From positions 1-64,000 of the forward strand of contig NZ_PVNE01000008.1 in NCBI RefSeq assembly GCF_003001905.1: DNA of 64,000 nucleotides, written 5' to 3'. The notes beneath the pieces were generated by a model. It was not told the origin of the DNA. It was given only the letters and a program-made list of their open reading frames with translations, and did no database searches. Positions 7,416-15,958 of the stretch are shown here, piece after piece. The position numbers and the translations under genes were made by a program. How positions within the stretch are numbered: the stretch's first letter is position 1; the number at the start of each line of letters is the position of its first letter. Source of the stretch: Planifilum fimeticola (lineage in GTDB: Bacteria > Bacillota > Bacilli > Thermoactinomycetales > DSM-44946).

Positions 7416-8150
7416 CTACCGGTCTTCCACCGTTCGGACGACCTCGATACCGTTGATCATCATGTGGTAGGCAAACAGCAGGTCCATCACATCCCCGTCG
7501 TGGGCAGGCGCTCCCGTTTTCTCGGAAACCTCCACCGGTACGTCGTAGGTTCGGACGTGCTCCAGGGGAACGATCACCCGGACCCGGGCGTTGTGCTCGT
7601 TGGCCAGAAGGCGAATGCCCATGGCGTTTTGGTAGATGCACAGATCCGTACAATCCCCCACGACGACAAAGGTAACCGGCCCTTCGGCAAAGCGCTTCTC
7701 GAGATACTCGTAGAAGCGCTCCCCTCCCTCGTCCCTGCCAAACAGACCGTTGGTCGCATTTTTGCGGAACACCCGAACACCGCCCCGCTCGAGGAGCGGC
7801 TGAAGTTCATCCACTACTTCCGCTTCGGCCGTGCCTCGGACGCAATGCGGGGGAAAGGCGGAAAATTCCACGGCATCCTCCGGATGGGCGTCGTTGAGGA
7901 AAACCAGGTTTCCGTCGGGCGTTCCCCTCTTCAACAAGGCCTCGGCCAAATCCTTGACCGGCGCGACCATCCCGGCAACCCGTTCACTGGCCAAGGGCCC
8001 TTTTTCGCAGAAACCCTTTAATATATCCACGAACACCAAGACAACCCGCTCGGGGCCGCCGGATTGATCGATCAGCGATGAAACCGTTTCTGCCGGCAAG
8101 GCGGCCAGCTGCTTTTCCACATGATTGAAGAACCGCTCCCTTCGCTTCAT
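7416..8150 (-). CDS. Isochorismatase/nicotinamidase-family hydrolase
   Basis: The 244-residue product has the cysteine-hydrolase triad of this fold: Asp in VFVDILKGF, Lys in FRKNATNGLF, and the nucleophilic Cys in VVVGDCTDLCIYQNA. The family includes nicotinamidases, which return nicotinamide to NAD synthesis, and isochorismatases. A metal-site-like DAHPED follows the Asp strand, which favours nicotinamidase. ATG 8150 is preferred over an upstream GTG because GGGGGAGGAAG precedes it. The pairing with nuoD (NADH oxidation) is unusual and may reflect NAD metabolism. Confidence 0.8.
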   Translation of the reverse strand: MKRRERFFNHVEKQLAALPAETVSSLIDQSGGPERVVLVFVDILKGFCEKGPLASERVAGMVAPVKDLAEALLKRGTPDGNLVFLNDAHPEDAVEFSAFPPHCVRGTAEAEVVDELQPLLERGGVRVFRKNATNGLFGRDEGGERFYEYLEKRFAEGPVTFVVVGDCTDLCIYQNAMGIRLLANEHNARVRVIVPLEHVRTYDVPVEVSEKTGAPAHDGDVMDLLFAYHMMINGIEVVRTVEDR

Positions 8151-8211
8151 CGCTTCCTCCCCCTCTTGGAAACCCGGCACCCTTAGAGAACCGGCCGAAA
8201 CCTTCGTTGCT

Positions 8212-8217
8212 ATTATA
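8212..8217 (-). promoter_or_regulatory. Possible -10 element for the nicotinamidase-nuoD transcript
   Basis: A perfect TATAAT lies about 60 bases upstream of the hydrolase start, just after the M42 peptidase terminator. No good -35 was seen, so this is tentative. Confidence 0.35.
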
Positions 8218-8230
8218 ATATGTCTTCAAA

Positions 8231-8259
8231 GAAAAAGAAAGGAGCCACCCGGCTCCTTT
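8231..8259 (-). terminator. Terminator downstream of the M42 peptidase
   Basis: AAAGGAGCC and GGCTCCTTT (8238-8246, 8251-8259) form a 9-bp stem with a 4-base loop and are followed on the minus strand by CTTTTTCTTTG. It lies 48 bases after the peptidase stop. Confidence 0.85.
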
Positions 8260-8306
8260 CCCGGTAAACTCGCGGCGCTTCACCGCGTCCCGCACCGTTT
8301 CCGCCG

Positions 8307-9389
8307 TCATCCCCCTTCGGCATACCGGACCAGGTTTTCCACGGCCTGACGGTCCATCCGCCGGATCACCTCCACCAAGAGCCTCACCGCCTGATCGACA
8401 TCGCTTTTGGAGACCATGGAAACATGGCTGTGAATGTAGCGGGCGGCGACCCCCACCACGAGGGAAGGAACCCCCCTCCGAAACAGGTGGATCTTGCCCG
8501 CATCGGTCCCGCCACCGGGCGTCGTGTCCGCCTGAATCGGGATATTCAGGTCTTCCGCGATCTCCATCACCCGGTCACGAAGGCGCAGATGGGGGATCAT
8601 CGTGGCATCGAGAAAGGTGATGAGCGGTCCGCCGCCGAGGCGCGGTTTGCTGCCTCCCTCGCTGCCCGGACCGTCTTCGGCGATCCCCACGTCGAGTACA
8701 AAGGCGATGTCCGGCTCCACTGCGTGGGGTGACGTGGTCGCTCCCCGCAGGCCCACTTCCTCCTGAACCGTCGCCCCTGCAATCACCGTGTTGGGATGAT
8801 CCGCTTTCCCCAGTTCTTTCAGGACCTGAAGCGCCATGTAACAACCGACCCGGTTGTCCAGGGCTTTCGCCAGAATGGTGTCCCCGTCCGGAAGAATTTC
8901 AAAGGGACAGACGGGCACGATCGGATCGCCGACGCGGACTCCCCATTCCTTGACCTGCTCGTCGCTTTTCGCCCCGATGTCTACGAACATCTCCCGGATG
9001 GGATATACTTTATTCCTCTCCTCCGCCGTCAGGATATGGGGCGGTTTGGAACCGATCACCCCGGTGAAGGTCCGCTTTTCCGTCACCACGGACACCCGCT
9101 GGGACAAAAGCACCTGGTCCCACCAGCCGCCCAGCGTGGCAAACCGCAGATATCCGTTCTTCGTGATCTCCTTCACCATAAATCCGACCTCATCCATGTG
9201 GCCGGCCAACAGGATGCGGGGTGAGGACGCCGTTCCCTCCTTTTCCCCGAAGATGCTGCCGATGCGATCCGTCACGATTTTCGCGGTCGTCCGCTTCAGT
9301 TCCCGCATCATGATGTGCCGCACTTCCCATTCGTAGCCGGAAACCCCCCAGGCAAGGGTCAGTTCCTTGAGCAGTTCCATATCGGACAT
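8307..9389 (-). CDS. M42 family metallopeptidase (glutamyl aminopeptidase/cellulase M type)
   Basis: The 360-residue product is a dinuclear metal aminopeptidase of family M42. Metal ligands and catalytic residues are visible: HMDE (LLAGHMDEVGF), the bridging Asp in KALDNRVG, the catalytic EE in ATVQEEVGLRGA, the Asp in FVLDVGIAE, and the final His in ARYIHSHVSM. These cytosolic enzymes form tetrahedral complexes that trim peptides. ATG 9389 is chosen because AGGTGGGTGAG precedes it at normal spacing; a longer GTG start at 9401 is less likely. It is monocistronic with its own terminator. Confidence 0.92.
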   Translation of the reverse strand: MSDMELLKELTLAWGVSGYEWEVRHIMMRELKRTTAKIVTDRIGSIFGEKEGTASSPRILLAGHMDEVGFMVKEITKNGYLRFATLGGWWDQVLLSQRVSVVTEKRTFTGVIGSKPPHILTAEERNKVYPIREMFVDIGAKSDEQVKEWGVRVGDPIVPVCPFEILPDGDTILAKALDNRVGCYMALQVLKELGKADHPNTVIAGATVQEEVGLRGATTSPHAVEPDIAFVLDVGIAEDGPGSEGGSKPRLGGGPLITFLDATMIPHLRLRDRVMEIAEDLNIPIQADTTPGGGTDAGKIHLFRRGVPSLVVGVAARYIHSHVSMVSKSDVDQAVRLLVEVIRRMDRQAVENLVRYAEGG

Positions 9390-9575
9390 CGTCTCACCCA
9401 CCTGTGAAAAAACTCTGCCCCAGACCTAGTATGGGTGACTTGGGGCGGCTTCATGAGGGTCCGTCCGTTTTCTTCATACAAAAAAATCGACCCCGGCAGC
9501 CCGGATGTCGACCCGTGAATCCTTACATATTTCGATTCATATCCATTCAAACTACGGGAGAAAGGAGGGGAAGCC

Positions 9576-9878
9576 ATGCCTTTGATGGAAATCAGCATCG
9601 TCCCCGTAGGGACGAAAACATCCAGTTTCAGCAACGCGATCAAGGAAGTGTGCCGCGTCATCGATCAGCGCGGGCTCAACTACCAGGTGACGCCCACGGC
9701 CACGGTGATTGAAGGAGATATCGATCAATTGATGAACGTGGCGGCTGAAATCCACCGAACATCGCTCCAAAGCGGGGCGGATCGGGTGATCACCCAGATC
9801 ACCATCGATGATCGGCTCGACCAGCCGATGGATCTTCATTCGCAGGTGGCCAAGGTTCAACCTTCCTCCGTCCAATGA
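9576..9878 (+). CDS. Thiamine-binding protein, MTH1187/YkoF family
   Basis: The 100-residue product matches the MTH1187 family of ferredoxin-like tetramers that bind thiamine (ISIVPVGTKTSSFSNAIKEV near the start, NYQVTPTATVIEGDIDQL in the middle, and DRVITQITIDDR near the end). A strong AGGAGGGG site precedes ATG 9576. No TPP riboswitch is seen upstream (9410-9575 shows only a weak AT-rich stretch), so control by thiamine is not evident, although the thiazole operon lies 5 kb away. The 150 bases downstream, to 10028, hold no gene. Confidence 0.88.
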   Translation: MPLMEISIVPVGTKTSSFSNAIKEVCRVIDQRGLNYQVTPTATVIEGDIDQLMNVAAEIHRTSLQSGADRVITQITIDDRLDQPMDLHSQVAKVQPSSVQ

Positions 9879-10028
9879 GGTCCCGATCGCCGGCCCGCCG
9901 TCGGGGATCGGCCGTGCACTGAGCCATTCCTTCTGCTGCTTCAGGGCCGCGGAAACATCCGGGGCCCGATTGCCTTGGATTCGGTAAAATCCCCCGCCCT
10001 CACAAGCCCCGTCATCGTCGCCCCCTGC

Positions 10029-10946
10029 TCAGATCACCCGGCTACCGGTAAGGAGAGATTCTTCTTCCGCATCCTCGGGAAAAAGCTCCTCCCTCATCTC
10101 CACATACGCGAGGATCAGGGTGCCCAAGTAGAGCGTTACGGGAAAAGCGTGAAAGGTGAAGATCATCAACAGGCCGAAGAAAGAACCCACCATCGTCGCG
10201 ATGATCCCGTTTTGAAAAAACTGCAGAACCAGCCACGGAAAAGCGGAGATGAACCCGAGCAGGACAACGCCCAAAACTGCGGACATCAAGGCGTTGAGCA
10301 GGGTGAAAACCGTTTTCGCGGGCCACTTCCAAAGGAGGCGGAACGCGTAGCCCAGGGTTCGGACAATCCCCGTCCGTTCCACCAACATCACCATCGGTGC
10401 GAAGGAAAAATAGGCAAGGAGATAGAGACCGACCAGTCCCCCCATCCCCCAAAGCGCGATCCGATAGACATTGCGGGACTCCACCAGGGTATCCAGCCGC
10501 AGGAATAACCAACCGAGCGACAGAGCCGTCCCGATCAGAATCAGGACCAGCCCGAACACCCGGATGAGATAACGGAAACCGAAGGAGAAAAAGTCCCCGA
10601 AGGACAGGCGATCCTCCACGGCTGCCTGCCGGATCAGCCCCATCATGCCCGTGACCGAGAAGAGGATAATACCGGCAAAAAAAAGGGCCATCGTCGCTAG
10701 AAGGAATGCCGTCCTCGGCGAGGCTCCCAGGATATCCGACCGGATCTGGCCAAGCAGGCTTTCGGGATGATCCGGAAAATAGACGGCGGCAAATACCTTA
10801 TGTACCATTTCCGGAGAAGGAGTCACAATCAACCAGACGGCGATGAGTCCCATTGCCCAAAGCACCGCAAGAAACCCTTCCCCCAATGAGGCGAACAGCC
10901 AAATCTTCCCCCCGTGCCGATTGATCAGCTGCAAGGCATCCTTCAA
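10029..10946 (-). CDS. Unknown polytopic membrane protein
   Basis: About 305 residues with roughly six membrane segments (for example GFLAVLWAMGLIAVWLIV, FLLATMALFFAGIILFSV, IALWGMGGLVGLYLLAYFSF) and an acidic C-terminal tail (EMREELFPEDAEEE). The layout resembles the broad glycerophosphoryl/DUF-type membrane proteins with an FxFAPMVMLVERTG loop, but I do not assign a family. TTG 10946 is chosen because GAGGGGGGA lies six bases upstream. It is transcribed divergently from fdhD across an AT-rich 280-base gap; no terminator was evident at its end. Confidence 0.65.
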   Translation of the reverse strand: MKDALQLINRHGGKIWLFASLGEGFLAVLWAMGLIAVWLIVTPSPEMVHKVFAAVYFPDHPESLLGQIRSDILGASPRTAFLLATMALFFAGIILFSVTGMMGLIRQAAVEDRLSFGDFFSFGFRYLIRVFGLVLILIGTALSLGWLFLRLDTLVESRNVYRIALWGMGGLVGLYLLAYFSFAPMVMLVERTGIVRTLGYAFRLLWKWPAKTVFTLLNALMSAVLGVVLLGFISAFPWLVLQFFQNGIIATMVGSFFGLLMIFTFHAFPVTLYLGTLILAYVEMREELFPEDAEEESLLTGSRVI

Positions 10947-11223
10947 CGGAAATCCCCCCTCGATGTAAAAAACGGCGTTTCTCCCGAAAGAGGTTCCTCG
11001 ATCCGACCGGAAAGGTCTCTCGATTGGCAAAAATGAAAATCCTCCGGACGCACCGGTCTCCGGCGGATTCCGCTGTATCCATTTCTCCCCCGCCCCGCTC
11101 GTCCCATCTCCCCGCCGAAGAATAATACACCCCGGGTTGTATTGATCATTTTCTCAACCACATATATTGTTAATTGTAGAATTATATATTTTATTCTGAT
11201 TTGGTTCCCCGGAGGCGATCGCC

Positions 11224-12117
11224 GTGGACGGATCCGTACGGTCGAGGGCATCCCGGTTACGGGTGCAATCGGTGAAAGGGGATACCTTCCGCTACCGCCA
11301 GGATTTATTGGCGGTGGAGGAGCCGATGGAAATTCGCCTGGTCCTTCCCCGCATGGAGGAGCCTGTCTCCATCTCGGTCACCATGCGTACGCCCGGCAAC
11401 GATTTTGAGCTGGCCGCCGGCTTTCTCTTTACCGAAGGAATCCTGAAGACGCCGGAAGCGATTCACCGGATCACCTATTGCACCGATCCCGAGGTGGACG
11501 GCGAGCAACGGTACAACATCGTCAACGTGTTTCTTCGTTCGGAAACCGACTTTGACCCCGCACAGCTCAAGCGGCACTTTTACACCACCTCCAGCTGCGG
11601 AGTCTGCGGCAAGGCCTCCCTGGAGGCGATCCGCGTCCGAAATGTTCCCAAAATCCGTGCCGATTGGACGGTGCCCGCTTCCGTCATCCACGGGATGGGG
11701 GAACGCCTTCGCGCTGAACAGGATGTGTTTGAGAAGACGGGAGGCCTTCACGCCGCCGGCTGGTTCACTCCCAGGGGTGAGCTGTTGGCAATCCGGGAGG
11801 ACGTGGGGAGACACAACGCCGTGGACAAACTGCTGGGATACGCTTTTCTGGAGCGGAAATGCCCCCTTTCCGACGGAATCCTCATGGTGAGCGGCCGGGC
11901 GAGCTTCGAAATTATGCAAAAGGCGGCGGTAGCCGGCGTTCCCATGGTTGTCGCCGTTTCCGCCCCCTCCAGTTTGGCCCGGGAAGTCGCCCGGGAATTC
12001 GGGATCACCTTGATCGGCTTCGCCCGCGACAACCGCTTCAATATCTACACGGGCACGGAGCGGATCCAAATCTCCCCGCCCCCGTCCGGAAAAGCGGTAT
12101 CCTCGAAAATACGCTGA
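11224..12117 (+). CDS. fdhD: Formate dehydrogenase accessory sulfurtransferase FdhD
   Basis: FdhD moves sulfur from a cysteine desulfurase onto the molybdenum cofactor, which formate-dehydrogenase-type enzymes need for activity. The 297-residue product contains the functional CGVCG loop (Cys125 and Cys128) and the conserved [11 protein letters not shown] and [14 protein letters not shown] motifs. It starts at GTG 11224 behind CGGAGGCG. It is 17 bases upstream of the molybdopterin oxidoreductase that it presumably matures. The 190 bases upstream are strongly AT-rich (TTGTTA with AT-rich sequence following) and probably contain the promoter. Confidence 0.95.
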   Translation: MDGSVRSRASRLRVQSVKGDTFRYRQDLLAVEEPMEIRLVLPRMEEPVSISVTMRTPGNDFELAAGFLFTEGILKTPEAIHRITYCTDPEVDGEQRYNIVNVFLRSETDFDPAQLKRHFYTTSSCGVCGKASLEAIRVRNVPKIRADWTVPASVIHGMGERLRAEQDVFEKTGGLHAAGWFTPRGELLAIREDVGRHNAVDKLLGYAFLERKCPLSDGILMVSGRASFEIMQKAAVAGVPMVVAVSAPSSLAREVAREFGITLIGFARDNRFNIYTGTERIQISPPPSGKAVSSKIR

Positions 12118-12134
12118 ACGGAGGAGGAAACCAC

Positions 12135-14432
12135 ATGGCCAAATCGGTTCCCGGAGGTTGGAATCCAAAGCACTGGGTCAATCTCGTCCCCACCGGGCTG
12201 GGCGAAGTGAAACCCCATCACTTTCGCGAAATGTTTCGAGCCGCCTGGGAAAACCGGGATCAGTTGGGCTACGCCTGGCGGATCCTTCGGGACGGTTGCT
12301 GTGACGGTTGCGCCCTCGGCACCACGGGGATGAAGGACTGGACCATGCCCGGCACCCATCTGTGCATGATTCGCCTCAACCTGCTGCGGATGAACACCAT
12401 GCCGGCGCTGGACCACACCCTGCTAGAGGACATCTCCCGCCTCGAGGGAAAATCGGGACGGGAACTTAGGAATCTTGGACGCCTGCCCTATCCGATGGTC
12501 CGCCGCAAAGGGGAAAAGGGATTTCGCCGCATCACCTGGGATGAGGCCCTGGATCTGGCGGCGGAGCGAATCCGCCGGACCGATCCGGAACGGATCGCCT
12601 TCTATCTCACCTCCCGGGGTCTGACCAACGAAGTCTACTTTGTCGCCAATAAAGTGGCCCGCTTCCTGGGGACCAACCACATCGACAACGCCGCCCGCCT
12701 GTGTCACGCACCCAGCACCGTAGCCCTGAAAAAGGCGATCGGCTACGGGGCGACCACCATTTCCTACTCCGACTGGATCGGAACCGATCTGCTGATTCTC
12801 GTCGGAACCAACCTTGCCAACAACCAGCCCGTGGCCACCAAATACATTTACTACGCGAAAAAGGCAGGCACTCGGGTGATCGTGGTCAACCCCTACAAGG
12901 AAGAAGGGTTGGAGCGGTACTGGATTCCCTCGGTCACGGAAAGCGCCTTGTTCGGCACCCGGATCATGGACGAATTTTTCCAAATCGGCACCGGCGGGGA
13001 CGCGGCCTTTTTCAACGGCGCGCTGAAACATCTCGTGGAGACGGGAAAATTGAACGATTCCTTCATCCGCGAGCACACCGCCGGATTTGAAGAGGTGCGG
13101 CGTTTCGTGTCGGAGCTCCCTTGGGAGGAACTGGAGAAATCGTCGGGAACCACCCGGGAAGAGATGCGCCGATTCGCCGAAATCTACGCCGATGCGAACA
13201 GCTCCGTCACCGTATGGAGCATGGGCGTCACCCAGCACCGAAACGGGACCAACAACGTGCTGTCCATCGCCAACCTCGCCTTGGCCCTCGGGCGGATCGG
13301 CAAGCCCCATTCGGGCCTTTGCCCCATCCGCGGCCATTCCGGTGTTCAGGGAGGGGCCGAAATGGGGGCGGCTCCCGACAGTTACGGCATGGACCGTCCG
13401 GTCAATGAGGAGACGGCGAAAGCGATCGGGAAGCTGTGGGGCTTCCCGGTGCCCGACAAACCGGGAATGAAAGCGTCCTCGATGATCCAGGCGGCCCATG
13501 GCGGAAAGCTGGACGTCCTCTACTCCATCGGCGGCAACTTTTTGGAAACGCTTCCCGATCCGCAATATGTCCGCGAAGCGATCGCCCGCGTGCCCCTGCG
13601 CATCCACCAGGACATCGTCTTAAACCCGCAGATGCTGGTGGAACCCGGGGATCCGGAAGGGCTGGTCCTCCTGCTTCCCGGAAGGACCCGCTACGAAACG
13701 CCGGGAGGCGTCACGGAGACGACCACCGAACGGCGGGTGATCTTCAGCCCGGAAATCCCCGGTCCGCGCATCGGCGAAACCCGGACGGAATGGGAGATCC
13801 CCATGCAGATCGCCGAGCGGGTCCATCCCGACCGGGCCCACTTGATCCACTTCGACAACACCGCACAGATCCGCGAGGACATCAGCCGGACCGTTCCGGC
13901 CTATGACGGCATTCAACGCCTCAGGGAAAAAGGGGACAACTTCCAGTGGGGAGGCCCCCTGCTCTGCGAAGGATACAAGTTCAACACGCCGGACGGCCGG
14001 GCCCGCTTCCACATCGCCCGGCTGCCGGAGGAGTCCCTCCCGGAAGGCCGGTTCATCCTCAGCACGCGGCGCGGCAAACAGTTTAACAGCATCGTGTGGG
14101 GAGAACACGATTCCCTGACCGGCGCCAAGCGCGACGAGATCTTCTTCTCCCGGCAGGATGCAAATCGGCTGGGCCTGAAGGAAGGGGATCCGGTCCTTCT
14201 CCGGTCCGAATCCGGAGAATACCGGGGCAGGGTCAAGATCGCCCGCATCCGCCCCGGAAATCTGCAGGTGCATTGGCCGGAGGGGAACGTGCTCATCCCC
14301 TACGAGCGGTTCGATCCCGACAGCGGCGAACCGGACTACAACGCGGTGGTGGAAGCGATACCCCTTCGCAACGAAGAAACCGGAGGCGAAACCGAAGCCG
14401 ACGACGCTCCCGCTTCCGCGACGGGAAGCTGA
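12135..14432 (+). CDS. FdhF/YdeP-family molybdopterin oxidoreductase
   Basis: The 765-residue product is a cytoplasmic molybdopterin oxidoreductase of the YdeP/FdhF-like group. An N-terminal cysteine cluster (Cys55/56, Cys59, Cys77) could hold an Fe-S centre. RLCHAPST places Cys190 as the likely molybdenum ligand (SeCys in true E. coli FdhF). The C-terminal molydopterin-binding domain ([23 protein letters not shown], split here only for reading) is complete. No twin-arginine signal is present. ATG 12135 follows GAGGAGGAAA. With FdhD upstream and an oxalate/formate-type transporter downstream, formate or a related acid is a plausible substrate; acid-stress roles are known for YdeP. Confidence 0.88.
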   Translation: MAKSVPGGWNPKHWVNLVPTGLGEVKPHHFREMFRAAWENRDQLGYAWRILRDGCCDGCALGTTGMKDWTMPGTHLCMIRLNLLRMNTMPALDHTLLEDISRLEGKSGRELRNLGRLPYPMVRRKGEKGFRRITWDEALDLAAERIRRTDPERIAFYLTSRGLTNEVYFVANKVARFLGTNHIDNAARLCHAPSTVALKKAIGYGATTISYSDWIGTDLLILVGTNLANNQPVATKYIYYAKKAGTRVIVVNPYKEEGLERYWIPSVTESALFGTRIMDEFFQIGTGGDAAFFNGALKHLVETGKLNDSFIREHTAGFEEVRRFVSELPWEELEKSSGTTREEMRRFAEIYADANSSVTVWSMGVTQHRNGTNNVLSIANLALALGRIGKPHSGLCPIRGHSGVQGGAEMGAAPDSYGMDRPVNEETAKAIGKLWGFPVPDKPGMKASSMIQAAHGGKLDVLYSIGGNFLETLPDPQYVREAIARVPLRIHQDIVLNPQMLVEPGDPEGLVLLLPGRTRYETPGGVTETTTERRVIFSPEIPGPRIGETRTEWEIPMQIAERVHPDRAHLIHFDNTAQIREDISRTVPAYDGIQRLREKGDNFQWGGPLLCEGYKFNTPDGRARFHIARLPEESLPEGRFILSTRRGKQFNSIVWGEHDSLTGAKRDEIFFSRQDANRLGLKEGDPVLLRSESGEYRGRVKIARIRPGNLQVHWPEGNVLIPYERFDPDSGEPDYNAVVEAIPLRNEETGGETEADDAPASATGS

Positions 14433-14444
14433 TCACCTCGAACA

Positions 14445-14477
14445 TCGGCGGGGGACACAGGAAAGGTCCTCCGCCGA
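14445..14477 (+). other. Intercistronic hairpin between the oxidoreductase and transporter genes
   Basis: TCGGCGGGGGAC and GTCCTCCGCCGA pair over 12 positions with one G-U, and no T-run follows. It lies just upstream of the transporter's Shine-Dalgarno site and could protect or separate the two messages. Confidence 0.5.
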
Positions 14478-14495
14478 CAAAAAGGGGGAAAAAAC

Positions 14496-15773
14496 GTGAC
14501 CACAGGAAAGCAAGAGCTGCCCAATCGCTGGGCGATCGTGGCAGCGGCAATCCTGATGCAAATCGCCCTCGGCGCCGTTTACGGATGGAGCGTCTTCGTC
14601 AATCCGCTCATGGAACAATACGGTTGGAGCCGCTCGGAAGTGACGCTGGCCTTCACCCTGGCCATCCTCTTCCTCGGCTTCGGAACCATTTTGGGAGGAC
14701 TGTTGCAGGATCGCAAGGGGCCGCGCCTGGTGGCCACCATCGCCGGCATCTTCTACGGCTTGAGTTACATCCTGACAGCCCTGGCGACCTCCCTGCCGGT
14801 GCTCTACCTGACCTACGGGGTGATCGGCGGCGTGGCGATGGGGATGGGGTACATCGTCCCCGTGGCCGTCCTGGTCAAGTGGTTCCCGGATAAACGGGGG
14901 CTGATCACCGGGCTGGCCGTATGCGGATACGGAGCGGGAGCCCTCCTGATGAGCCCGATCGCCGCATGGATGATCGAAACCTACGGCCTGTCCGCCACCT
15001 TCGCCCTGTTGGGCGTCGCCTACCTGATCATGGTGACGGGCGCGGCTCAGTTTTACCGCAACCCTCCGGAGGGATGGAGCCCGCCGGGATGGACTCCCAC
15101 GGAAAAGCAGATGGAAAGCCGTGCCGCCCGGGATTTCGGCGTTCGGGAAGCGCTTCGGACCCGTCAGTTCTGGATGCTCTTCTTCATGCTGTTCCTCAAC
15201 GTCTCCGCCGGAATTATGATCATTTCCCAGGCCTCGCCGATGGGACAGGAGATCATCAATCTGGATGCGGTGGAATCGGCGGCCCTGGTGGTGGGGATCA
15301 TATCGCTGTTCAACGCCTTCGGCCGAATCTTTTGGGCGGCGGTGTCCGACTGGATCGGCAGGCGCGGGGTTTTCATCATCATGTTCCTGCTCCAGGCGCT
15401 TCTGTTCCTGTTCCTTCCCAATCTGAACACGGTGGGTCTGTTCGTCGCCACCACCGCGCTGATCGCCCTCTGCTACGGCGGGGGTTTTGGCACCATGCCC
15501 TCCTTCTGCGCCGACTACTTCGGCACGAAAAACGTCGGTGGCATATACGGCTGGATGCTCCTGGCCTGGGGATTGGCCGCCGTGCCCAGCCCCCTGATGA
15601 TCGCGCGCATCCGGGAGCTCACAGGCACCTACACCATCGCCCTGTACGTCATCGCCGCCGTCATGGCCGCGGCGGTCATCCTCCCCCGCATCGTCCGTCC
15701 CCCGCGAAAGGCGGAAGAATCCTCCCCGCCGACTTCGAGGGATTCCGGATCTTCCATCGGCGCTCCCCGTTGA
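14496..15773 (+). CDS. MFS transporter, oxalate/formate antiporter (OFA) family
   Basis: The 425-residue product has 12 membrane helices and OFA-type motifs (ALGAVYGWSVFVNPL in helix 1, LGGLLQDRKGPR in the helix 2-3 loop, YGVIGGVAMGMGYIVPVAV in helix 4, WFPDKRGLITG). OxlT-family carriers exchange small carboxylates such as oxalate and formate. Position directly after fdhD and the oxidoreductase supports formate or a related acid. The start is GTG 14496 with GGGGGAAAAAAC upstream. The C-terminal tail is Ser/Pro-rich and cytoplasmic. Confidence 0.88.
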   Translation: MTTGKQELPNRWAIVAAAILMQIALGAVYGWSVFVNPLMEQYGWSRSEVTLAFTLAILFLGFGTILGGLLQDRKGPRLVATIAGIFYGLSYILTALATSLPVLYLTYGVIGGVAMGMGYIVPVAVLVKWFPDKRGLITGLAVCGYGAGALLMSPIAAWMIETYGLSATFALLGVAYLIMVTGAAQFYRNPPEGWSPPGWTPTEKQMESRAARDFGVREALRTRQFWMLFFMLFLNVSAGIMIISQASPMGQEIINLDAVESAALVVGIISLFNAFGRIFWAAVSDWIGRRGVFIIMFLLQALLFLFLPNLNTVGLFVATTALIALCYGGGFGTMPSFCADYFGTKNVGGIYGWMLLAWGLAAVPSPLMIARIRELTGTYTIALYVIAAVMAAAVILPRIVRPPRKAEESSPPTSRDSGSSIGAPR

Positions 15774-15792
15774 ACGCGACACAAAAATCGAA

Positions 15793-15839
15793 CCGTTTTC
15801 CCGAATCGGGAAAAACTTTTCCCGAATCGGGAAAAACGG
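15793..15839. repeat. Two tandem 19-bp palindromes, possible double operator or terminator
   Basis: TTTTCCCGAATCGGGAAAA occurs twice without mismatch (15796-15814 and 15817-15835). The centres are exactly 21 bases apart, two helical turns. CCG before and CGG after extend the pair into a longer stem. It lies 20 bases after the transporter stop and about 120 bases before the DUF2339 gene. It could be a terminator or a tandem operator. Confidence 0.7.
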
Positions 15840-15958
15840 TTATTTGTTTTACCGAACTGGCAGGGACCGCGCGCATCTTGTAACATGGTAAAAGGAGGGA
15901 AATCGCGCCTCGATGGCGTATTGAAAGAAGACCCCGGGCCATAACAGGGAATCGGCCA

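Noticed and set aside
9879-10028. Possible gene or terminator after the thiamine-binding protein
   Set aside because: Only weak inverted GC segments and no ribosome site; nothing supported.
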